Shown one piece after another: positions 24,702 through 31,466 of a stretch of 64,000 bases of DNA. Within the stretch, counting starts at the first letter, position 1. Each line of letters opens with the position of its first letter. A model generated the notes under the pieces. That model did not search any database. It was not told the origin of the DNA and saw nothing but the letters and a program-made list of their open reading frames with translations. Made by a program: the position numbers and the translations under genes. The DNA is from Arthrobacter oryzae (GTDB lineage: Bacteria > Actinomycetota > Actinomycetes > Actinomycetales > Micrococcaceae): the NCBI RefSeq assembly GCF_030812315.1, contig NZ_JAUSSM010000002.1, positions 186,001-250,000 on the forward strand, in the 5' to 3' direction.

Positions 24702-25008
24702 GACCGCATCATACTGGCTCCGCCCAGCGCCCTGGAATGATGGTCGAATTGGTGGCGGCGCCCATGATCCGAGGACGCTTTCCCAATCGGAGTAAGGGTC
24801 ATGGTTCCGTCAAGCGGGGAGGGCCTAAAAAGATCTACTGGCACCCCTGCGTATCCGGTTTGTGCGTATTCGCGGGTGTGACATAAGGGCTGATGTTTGA
24901 ATCTCAGCTCGCGTACCCATGTCATAAGAGTGAATCAATCCGTCGGAACGAATCTGAGAACATGAGTGTGTTGTTTCGTTTGAGTTGAGATACAACTACG
25001 CTCAGGCA
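24702..25008. other. Intergenic region with left copy of a direct repeat
   Basis: About 300 bases without a supported gene. It contains the left copy (24835-24872) of a diverged 38-base direct repeat whose second copy is at 26244-26281. Base composition is noticeably less GC-rich than in the flanking core genes. No other feature was recognised. Confidence 0.4.
24835..24872 (+). repeat. Direct repeat, left copy (33 of 38 bases match 26244-26281)
   Basis: Starts CTACTGGCACC, continues CTGCGTATC and ends GTATTCG. The copy at 26244-26281 differs at five positions. The 1.4 kb between the copies holds a small membrane ORF and a secreted-protein gene. Possible remains of a duplication or of an insertion-site repeat. 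Confidence 0.55.
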
Positions 25009-25692
25009 ATGACTTCGACGACGGACCCCGCGCAGTCCGCTCGCTTGCAAATCGCCAAAGTAATGCGAATGCTAACCATCGTGTGCTGGGGACTGCTGGC
25101 GGCGGGATTCATTGCTGTAGCCGTTATGGGCCACTTGAGTCCGGCATCTTTGGCCGCCTTAGCCGGCGGCATGGTCTGTTTGGGCGGCGTATTGCTTTTC
25201 TCTTTCCGAGGTTACCCAAAATGGGCGCGGGAGCCGAGCTATAAGCTCTCTTGGAAAACGGACCTGAGCCAGCAGGCGGATGGATCGCAGCCTGTCGTTG
25301 CCTATGGCTTCCTGAAGCTGAGCAACATGATGCCGCGTTGTTGGCCGCGGCATCATGTTGCGGGCGTTTTAGGAGCCGTATGGCGGCGGCGTCACTTCCA
25401 CGCAGCCGTTGGCAATGAAGTCAGCAGCTCCGGGCCCCCAGTTCAGTCCAGGGAAATGGCCGCTGACGTTGGGAAGTGCCCAATCGAACGGAGGAATGAC
25501 GTCTTCAAGATCCTGGTGGTTCTGGTGTCCCACAACGACTGCCACTTCATCTGTGGTGATAACGACAAACGGGTTGGATTCGCTGCCAGTGGCATGGCAG
25601 TACGTCACCTTATGATTCGGGGGTGGGGAGGCGATCGCGGAAGGGGCGCCGCTCAACAGGACGAGCCCTGTAACGGCTCCACAAGCAAGTAA
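25009..25692 (+). CDS. Small membrane protein ORF, 3' half doubtful
   Basis: From ATG 25009 the first 80 codons look like a real small membrane protein: MTSTTDPAQSARLQIAKVMR, then two hydrophobic helices (TIVCWGLLAAGFIAVAVMG and SLAALAGGMVCLGGVLLF). Beyond about base 25320 the frame runs through a strong hairpin and then antisense through a secreted-protein gene, where its sequence is unlike protein. The original 3' end was probably lost and the frame stays open by chance to 25692. I report the full frame but trust only the first 100 residues. Confidence 0.3.
   Translation: MTSTTDPAQSARLQIAKVMRMLTIVCWGLLAAGFIAVAVMGHLSPASLAALAGGMVCLGGVLLFSFRGYPKWAREPSYKLSWKTDLSQQADGSQPVVAYGFLKLSNMMPRCWPRHHVAGVLGAVWRRRHFHAAVGNEVSSSGPPVQSREMAADVGKCPIERRNDVFKILVVLVSHNDCHFICGDNDKRVGFAASGMAVRHLMIRGWGGDRGRGAAQQDEPCNGSTSK
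25324..25359. terminator. Hairpin terminator
   Basis: A perfect 14-bp stem (AACATGATGCCGCG and its complement, 25324-25337 and 25346-25359) with an 8-base loop. It lies 10 bases beyond the stop of the minus-strand secreted-protein gene and in the middle of the opposing open frame. A TTTT follows 6 bases later on the plus strand. It probably ends transcripts from one or both directions. Confidence 0.65.
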
Positions 25693-25701
25693 TTTCTTCA
25701 T
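25369..25701 (-). CDS. Small secreted protein
   Basis: 110 aa from ATG 25701. I prefer this over the ATG at 25707 because aggag lies 8 bases upstream of the former but only 2 from the latter. MKKLLACGAVTGLVLLSGAPSAIA is a clear signal peptide with an A-x-A cleavage site, giving a mature protein of about 85 residues. It contains VTYCHATGSESNPFVVITTDE and a second Cys in IANGCVEVTP, which could form one disulfide. The C-H-A-T-G-S segment recurs in small actinobacterial exported proteins of unknown function. No partner genes; monocistronic with a hairpin directly downstream. Confidence 0.75.
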   Translation of the reverse strand: MKKLLACGAVTGLVLLSGAPSAIASPPPNHKVTYCHATGSESNPFVVITTDEVAVVVGHQNHQDLEDVIPPFDWALPNVSGHFPGLNWGPGAADFIANGCVEVTPPPYGS

Positions 25702-25707
25702 GTTCAT

Positions 25708-26317
25708 AACTCCTCATTCAACGAGAATGTATCCGTGTTTCACCGTGGCCTAGCTGCAGCTTCGTGGGTGCTGGCCGGCACTTTCAGCGGATACATAGTC
25801 CGCAAAACCGGAGGGTTTAGCGCTTGCAAAGGCCCAATTCAACCGTATCCACCGCCCAGTCATCCAGACGAGACATCCCCTACTAAATGGGCTGCCGGCA
25901 CGCCGACTGCGTGTTAACTGAAGAGTAATTCCGGCACCTCCGGGACGCCCGAGAACTTTCTACCCGTTTTCCAGAAAATTATTCGGGCCTTTAGCCGAAA
26001 TTACCTGCCCCAGCTGACGGCACACGAATGTTTCACTCACTTTTGCAGTAATTGCTTAAGCGCACCACGTATGATCGAATGTGGTCAGAATGCGGGTCAC
26101 AGGAGCGCACCATCGCGGTCATGTATTGCAGGTTCCGGGCGGACAGGCCCGGCAATGTCGCTCCTAGCCTGAAGCTTGAGGAAACAGGGCGAACTGCCCG
26201 CCCGGGGTCCAGCAAGAGACGCCTTTTTGCCCCTTCCGGCTGCCTACTGGCACCTCTGCGTATCAGGTTCGGGTGTATTCGTTTGAGTATTTCCAGATGA
26301 TCCGTAGGATTGCCCCG
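25708..26317. other. Long intergenic region
   Basis: About 610 bases with no supported gene; short frames in it lack ribosome sites and protein-like sequence. It holds a 9-bp inverted repeat (ATGTATCCG at 25727-25735 and CGGATACAT at 25798-25806) and the right copy of the direct repeat at 26244-26281. Base composition is lower in GC than the core genes. Confidence 0.45.
26244..26281 (+). repeat. Direct repeat, right copy
   Basis: Partner of 24835-24872 (33 of 38 bases identical, same orientation). It lies directly upstream of the unknown 389-residue protein gene. Confidence 0.55.
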
Positions 26318-27487
26318 ATGTCACCACCAACTTCGGACGGTCCGCCGCGCCCCCTTGGCGTCGGGGACGTCGTCGTCTGCCCGAACGACCTTCTTGGTGA
26401 GTGGGTCGCTGCCCAGATCACGAACATCGACCCCGATTGGAAAAAGGTCGGGGTGCTCGAACTCGATTGGTCGGGTCCCGAGCCGTCCACAACGGATGAC
26501 TTCGATGCAGTTGAGCCGCTTCGGCTCACCCACCATTCCTGGAACGGGCGGTTGTCCCACGCCAACTGCGACTGGGTGCTTCCTCGGAGTTATCGAGTCC
26601 TCGGCAGGCTGCCACTGGTGCACGATCAGCGGTCGAATAGCTACACCAGCCGCTGGCGCGTGGGTGACCAACTTGCCCGACAACGCGCGTGGGACCGGGG
26701 CGAACATGACTGGCAAGAAACAGGCGCGCTCGAACTGACCCCTGCGGAACTTGAGCAGGTCCTCGCCGACGGCGCACCATCCCAAAACGCGGTACGCACC
26801 CTCAACACGACGGGTCTGTCCGAAGTAGACGGAGGCCGGCTCACAGCCATCTTCCCCAACCTGACAAGTCTGACGCTCGGCGGAAGCCTCGGGCAGTTCG
26901 CGAACGCGGGCAAACTCAACCGGCTCAGCTCGCTCAAGGGCCTTTTCATCTCCGACTTATTCGGCATGACGAAGGCCGACTGTCTGCTCCCGGCCGAAGT
27001 TCCCGATCTGGAATACCTCGACTTAAACAGCGTGCCTCACGAGTACGCCCTTGCGATGCGGGCCCGGTGGCGGTCAGAGGTGGTTAACGGCACGAGCGTC
27101 AACATCTTGAAGGCACGCAAACCCGAATGGGTGCAAGAGAATCTTGAGAACCCGCTTCGCGACTGGGACGGGCGCGGGCACATTACCGCAGCCCGCTTCA
27201 AGAAAGCTGTCGAACAATTCAAGAAGACGCGGCGCGAACTTCTCGCTATGGTCGGCCCTCAGCCAGATGAGTCCACCTTGGCCCGTTTGATGGACCTCGG
27301 GCGCGAATATGCGCTTGCGTTCAATCGCCTCGATGGGCGGTCCCCGTTCATCGAGACGGAGGAGCGCGAGGAGTTGTTCGCCGCACTCAACACGGTTATG
27401 ACTGAGCGGGAACTGGAGCTGGGCCGTTCTCTCGTGGCCGAGCGATCGGCTCTTCTCTCCGGAGTTGAAGGCGCGCGGGACTGGTGA
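26318..27487 (+). CDS. Unrecognised protein with leucine-rich-repeat-like segment (389 aa)
   Basis: I place the start at ATG 26318 (MSPPTSDGPPRPLGVGDVVV); ATGs at 26273 and 26297 are alternatives and no ribosome site decides. The N-terminal 120 residues look like a small beta-barrel (VGDVVVCPNDLLGEWVAAQI, YTSRWRVGDQLARQRAW). Residues about 160-240 show LRR-like periodicity (PNLTSLTLGG, LSSLKGLFISDL, VPDLEYLDLNSVP). The C-terminal 130 residues are helical and charged (RFKKAVEQFKKTRRELLAMVG, ETEEREELFAALNTVM). There is no signal peptide or membrane helix. No family name can be supported. It stands alone beside the decayed recombinase unit, so it may be cargo of an old island. Confidence 0.7.
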   Translation: MSPPTSDGPPRPLGVGDVVVCPNDLLGEWVAAQITNIDPDWKKVGVLELDWSGPEPSTTDDFDAVEPLRLTHHSWNGRLSHANCDWVLPRSYRVLGRLPLVHDQRSNSYTSRWRVGDQLARQRAWDRGEHDWQETGALELTPAELEQVLADGAPSQNAVRTLNTTGLSEVDGGRLTAIFPNLTSLTLGGSLGQFANAGKLNRLSSLKGLFISDLFGMTKADCLLPAEVPDLEYLDLNSVPHEYALAMRARWRSEVVNGTSVNILKARKPEWVQENLENPLRDWDGRGHITAARFKKAVEQFKKTRRELLAMVGPQPDESTLARLMDLGREYALAFNRLDGRSPFIETEEREELFAALNTVMTERELELGRSLVAERSALLSGVEGARDW

Positions 27488-27557
27488 TCCACCTTGGCTT
27501 CCAAATGCTCGCATCTTCAGTGCAATGAGCGTATTCGTGGGGGCAAAGTTCATTTAC

Positions 27558-29131
27558 TTAGCGTTCTTCGCGTCCGATTTCCGCCTCGGTTGAATATCGG
27601 GTTCCTCGGTTCATTCGGGGTTCAGTCCGCTGGTCGACGTAGCGGGACCATGCGTCGCCGGCGGCGTCGGCGTGGAGGAACGCGACCTGGTAGCTGTAGC
27701 CGAGTGCGTCGGCGACCAGTGGTGGCGGGGTTACGGAGAGGTGCTCGTCCAGGGCGGTGTTTCGTGCGCCGCGCAGGTCGAGGCCGAGGCCTCGAAGTCG
27801 AAGCATGATCGTGTTCGGGTGGAGGTGCTGGCCCGCCCGGATTCCGGGGAAGAGCCACGGCTTTCCGCACGTGATGCTGTTCTGAGGTTGGGGCGGGTCC
27901 GGAGGTGCTGGCTGAGGAGTTCCGCGAAAGGCTGTGGGACAGGCACTGGATGCGTGCCGAAGGCGATGCTGATCGTGCCGGTGGTGGCGTTGATTCTGAC
28001 TGCGTCGGTGCGGAGCGCCGCCACCCGGACCAGAGGCTGGGCATAGAGGAGGAGTAGTGTTCCGGCGACTCTGTAAGGCATGGATTCGCTGGTGCCGGTG
28101 AGCAGTTCACGTAGCCAGGCAAGGCGTTGTTCCTGCGGGATAACGGGTCGGATTTTAGCGGCGTAGTGGCCGATTTCGACGCGCATGTTCGTGCCGGTCT
28201 TTTTAGCGAAGACGAAGAAGGTCCGGATGGCTTTCCGGGTGGTTGGCCCGGTCGTGAGCCAGGTGTCCACGTCCTGCTGGGTGAAGGTTGCGCCGGTGCG
28301 GTTGTGGGTCTGCCAGAGCCAGTCGAGGAACCTGATGGTCTCGGTGATCTCTTGTTTGGCGGCATGCACCGGTCTTTGGACCGTTTTGTCCGTCGTTGCC
28401 ATGGCGCGAATGCGTCTGAGGTGGTGCCATTTGGCGAAATGCTCGACGGGTTTGGCAACTTCGGCGGGCATGGGGCGGAGCTTGTTGTCTATCCAGGCTT
28501 CGAAGCGGTTCAGGTAGGGGTCTTGGTGGGGGAGGAGCCCGTGATGGACGAGTAGGGCCCGGAGATGGTCGGCTGCCCGTCCTGCCGTTTCGCGGTGGCT
28601 GTCGAGGCCGTCGTGGGTCAGGGGAGTCTGGCCGCTCGAGATGGAGGTCAGGAGCGTCTGGACCTTGGCAGAGCGTTTCCAGGTGATGATGCTTTCCGGT
28701 CGATCGGCCTGGCAGAGGACATCGACCAGGCGGTTTGCGGTTGCCGGATCGGCCGTATTCGTGAGCAGCAGGGCGGTGAGGTCGTCCCTGAGTGCGCAGC
28801 GGGCGCAGATGCCGCGGCGGTAGAACTCACCTTCCTCGTTGCAGCGGGCGCAGTGGAAGTTGTGGAGGATGCCGGCGCAGCGGGCGCAGCGTGGTCCTCC
28901 ATCCTGTGCGGGTGGGCCGGGGAGTAGTCTGTGCTGCCCGCAGTCGGGGCAGGTGCCGTGGGTGCGGGTCGCCACGGTGAAGCAGGGACCGCAGATCTTG
29001 CCTTCCGGCCAGCTCGCCCTGGTCTTGCCGGCGTTGCGGCCGCAGCGGGCGCACTGGATGGTTCCGGTTGTGCGGGGCCGTCCGCGGACGGTGTTGCGCG
29101 GGGTGAGTCCTTCCGGGTGTTCAGTGGTCAT
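27558..29131 (-). pseudogene. Recombinase/integrase with N-terminal Cys-rich part, frameshifted
   Basis: Reading starts at ATG 29131 (MTTEHPEGLTPRNTVRGRPR). Residues about 20-110 hold several C-x2-C pairs (IQCARCGRNAG, CPDCGQ, PRCARC, FHCARCNEEG), then a phage-integrase-like helical region to about residue 420. Near 27861-27868 the sense moves to the -1 frame, consistent with loss of one base. The continuation KPWLFPGIRAGQHLHPNTIM... LGYSYQVAFLHADAAGDAWSRY gives the family's C-terminus and runs to 27558. In the original frame the protein instead ends in nonsense at 27731. Without the shift this would be a protein of about 520 residues. Sequencing error cannot be excluded. Confidence 0.75.
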
Positions 29132-29459
29132 CGTCGATGATGCGGGCCCGGCGCGGGCGGACGGTGCGGTTGAGGTCCACGACGTTGGCGGAGTTGGCGG
29201 TTCCGGTCTTGCGCGCGCGGACGTCGGCGGCGGTGACGGTGATGAGGTCTTCGGGGCCGCAGGAGAAGATGTCGCAGATCGCTGCGATGACCTGGAGGGC
29301 GACCCGTTCGGGCTTCTGGTTGACGATGCGGTAGACCTGGGGCCGGGACAGGATGATTCCGCGCTCGGCGAGCAGGGGGATGAGGTCACTGGTGTTGTGA
29401 AGGCCCCGGGCTGCCATCAGCTCAGAGAGTCGCCACGTGTATTCGACCTCGCGTTTCAT
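29121..29459 (-). CDS. Small helix-turn-helix (Cro/C1-type) protein of the recombinase unit
   Basis: 112 aa, intact. The HTH region covers residues about 8-75 (LSELMAARGLHNTSDLIPLL... SRPQVYRIVNQKPERVALQV), followed by CDIFSCGPEDLITVT, as in Xre/Cro-type proteins, and a basic tail. The ATG overlaps the stop of the upstream recombinase (ATGA), and its end overlaps the start of the downstream recombinase by 11 bases. In this type of unit the middle gene is probably a regulator or recombination accessory factor. It is the only undamaged member. Confidence 0.8.
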   Translation of the reverse strand: MKREVEYTWRLSELMAARGLHNTSDLIPLLAERGIILSRPQVYRIVNQKPERVALQVIAAICDIFSCGPEDLITVTAADVRARKTGTANSANVVDLNRTVRPRRARIIDDDH

Positions 29460-30562
29460 CGCTGACCTCCGGATTGTTTGCCGAGTGCCTGGTCCATCGC
29501 GCGGTCCAGAGACGCCCGCAGCGTGGTGCTGCGGAAGTCGTCGCTGACGAATTGGTAGATGCCGGTGGTGGAGGCGTACTCGTGGCCCATTTGGTATTGC
29601 ACGAATCTAGGATCCCATCCGGCCCTCCAACAGGTGCGTGGCATAGGAGCGCCGCAGGGAATGCAGGTCAAGCCCGTCCGCAGGCATTCCCAGCTCATTC
29701 AGATAGCGCCGGAAGCGCCGCAGGAGGGTGGATTCGACGATGAGTCCGCCGCGTTCGCTGGGGAAGAGGTCGAGGGTGTGAAGGGTCCCGCGGCCATTGG
29801 CTAGCCAATCCTCAAGGACGCCCGCGGTCCAGTCGAAGACCGTCAGGACGCTGCGGGGCTTGGGCGGTGATGCCTTGCGGGACTTGCCGAACCGGACCTT
29901 GCAGACGCCGAATTTCCCGAATCTGCGCGCGTGCGGGTTGGTTGCGAAGTCGACGGTCTGCAGATGCCGCAGCTCATTGAACCGAAGCCCGTAGGAGTAG
30001 GCCATTTTGAGCATCACAGCGTCGCGGTATGCCGCCTGCCAGCCCTTCTTGCCCGAGGCCTCAATGAGTTCCACCTCGTCGTCGGCGTGGTCGAAGAGCT
30101 TCTGGAGCTCCTCTCTGGTGAAGGGACGTTTGGACGGCCGGCCTTCCAATTCTGCACATGAGCCGCGGTGTTCCACTCATAGAAGACCTGGGCCGGATGC
30201 GTGCCAAAGCGCTGTTCGCAGACCCGGTCCCAGCCATAATCGGGGTTGGCGACATAGGACGTGAAATGGCGCAACGCGGACTGGTGGGCCCGCAGCGTCG
30301 AGTGGCTCAAGTTCCGGATCGAGCGAAGATCTCCGAAATACTCCTCGACCTGGGCCGGCGTCCAGTGCCACGGAAACTCGTTCACATGGTCCACGAACCT
30401 GCGAACATACCGGATGCGCTGATCAATGGTGTCGAATTACAGGTTGCGTGAGAGCTGCTGGTTGCGCCAGCCCTCGAGCATCTGATCGAAGGTCTGCTGT
30501 TCGGGATGGAGCAGTTGAACGGTGCCCAGAAGGTGCACCCGCCCAGATCCATCGACTGCCAT
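29456..30562 (-). pseudogene. Tyrosine recombinase, disrupted by one stop and two frameshifts
   Basis: The start is ATG 30562 (MAVDGSGRVHLLGTVQ) with GGAGG upstream. An in-frame TAA at 30437-30439 interrupts ...NQQLSRNL/FDTIDQRIRYVRRF. A frame change near 30143-30150 joins HVQN to EGRPSKRPFTREELQ. An extra G near 29622 shifts ATHLLE away from AGWDPRFVQYQMGHEYASTTGIY. The catalytic set is still readable across frames: Arg in YGLRFNELR, His/Arg in HSLRRSYATHLL, His in MGHEYA and the Tyr nucleophile in TTGIYQFV. Repaired, it would be about 365 residues, normal for XerC/D-like integrases. Three independent lesions make it a true pseudogene. Confidence 0.85.
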
Positions 30563-30860
30563 TCCGCCTCCAAACCTGCTCCAAAATCTGAATCAATGTT
30601 TCATAAAATGCATCATCTCGGCAAATCCGCAGGTCAGAGGAGTATCTTCTGTCATTCGACGCACAAGCCCGGCCCGCTTAGTCATGGCTGAGAAAATCGA
30701 TTGGAGTCGGATAAAACCCTTGAATGGCGCGGCGCAAGGCGCCTCGAGCGCGTGGTTCGGAATTCCGCGGGAGAGGGCGACAACGATTCATCTGATGAGA
30801 TACGCAGAGTACTACTTTACATAATGTAGATTATCGGCGTTAAGGGAACCGGTGTAGCAG
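30563..30860 (+). pseudogene. Interval with a short 5' remnant of an unidentified gene
   Basis: From ATG 30684 a 46-codon frame (MAEKIDWSRIKPLNGAAQGA... ending AEYYFT) runs to 30824. The I-D-W-S-R-I-K-P-L-N-G opening resembles the N-terminus of large nuclease-like or defence-associated proteins, but sense is lost after about 20 codons. It is best seen as a truncated 5' end. The rest of this interval, which is AT-richer than its flanks, holds no recognisable gene. Confidence 0.3.
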
Positions 30861-30862
30861 TG

Positions 30863-31145
30863 GATTCTTTTTGCGTGATTTTCGAGGAAGCCCGAGCTCG
30901 CGTCGGTTGGGCGCGAAGCACTCCTACGTTCCCTCAGTGAGGGCCCCAACGGCAGCGGGTTGTCCATCGACCAGGGCGACGTGGAATCGTTCGAGGAGGA
31001 TCATGTGCTCAAACGCGGCCGCCAGCTGCTCCGGATCCTTGGAGAAGTACGCGAAGTCCTCGGCGAAGCCGCGCACGAGCACCTCGGCGATCCTGCGCCT
31101 GTACCCTTCGCCGAACTCGTCGGCACGTTTGATCTCGATCGTCAT
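30863..31145 (-). pseudogene. GNAT-like acetyltransferase remnant
   Basis: Starts at ATG 31145 (MTIEIKRADEFGEGYRRRIA) and reads like the N-terminal third of a GNAT-type acetyltransferase up to VGALTEGT, where a TAG stands at 30924-30926. Beyond it the same frame continues ECFAPNRREL, which looks like family sequence, then turns to nonsense at about base 30897. So the gene has an in-frame stop and has lost its 3' two-thirds at a sharp junction. Its ATG overlaps the stop of the upstream TetR remnant (ATGA), indicating a former two-gene operon. Confidence 0.6.
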
Positions 31146-31390
31146 TTGAGTCCTCCAGTGAGTATTCGCAGTATCAGGTCGACTTCGGGCTCGTCGAGCT
31201 CGCCGTGCAGGGCGCCGCATCGTTGTGACGCCGGAGAGCAGGAGCGAAGTAGTATGCAGTCACCTGTTCGGTGTCCCCCTCGTCGAATTGCCCTTCGCGC
31301 TGACCACGGCGAACGAGGGCGGCGAACGCGTGCCAAAGCGTCTGTCGGTAGATCGATCCCGTGCTGAGACCCGACTCGTCAGCGGTCTTT
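31142..31390 (-). pseudogene. TetR-family regulator remnant (C-terminal part)
   Basis: Readable minus-strand sequence (LWHAFAALVRRGQREGQFDE... TAYYFAPA) resembles a TetR ligand-binding domain; after a frame change near 31205-31230 it ends GELDEPEVDLILRILTGGLK, a common TetR C-terminus. There is no complete DNA-binding domain: its place is taken by the terminator of the neighbouring uvrA-like gene. It is therefore a truncated, frameshifted gene. Confidence 0.5.
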
Positions 31391-31401
31391 CTACTGCAAA
31401 A

Positions 31402-31445
31402 GGTCCGGGCCGCCGGCGAAGAAATCTCCGCCGGCGGCCCGGACC
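31402..31445 (-). terminator. Rho-independent terminator of the uvrA-like gene
   Basis: A perfect 17-bp GC-rich stem (31402-31418 with 31429-31445) with a 10-base loop. On the minus strand it is followed by TTTTGCAG. It begins 21 bases after the stop of the uvrA-like gene. Confidence 0.85.
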
Positions 31446-31466
31446 TGCACGTCGTCAAGTATTCGG

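Larger units (their letters stand above)
27558..30562 (-). mobile_element. Decayed three-gene tyrosine-recombinase unit
   Basis: Three genes on the minus strand overlap each other by a few bases: tyrosine recombinase (30562-29456), small HTH protein (29459-29121) and a second recombinase with an N-terminal zinc-ribbon-like part (29131-27558). The order and overlaps recall multi-recombinase elements such as Tn554-like and RIT units. Both recombinases are broken, so the unit should be immobile. No terminal inverted repeats were identified. The flanks hold truncated genes, which suggests repeated insertion or deletion. Confidence 0.65.

Noticed and set aside
24835..26281. Direct repeat as attachment sites of an integrative element
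   Set aside because: Copies differ at five of 38 bases, no tRNA gene is present and no integrase lies between them. Kept only as a repeat.
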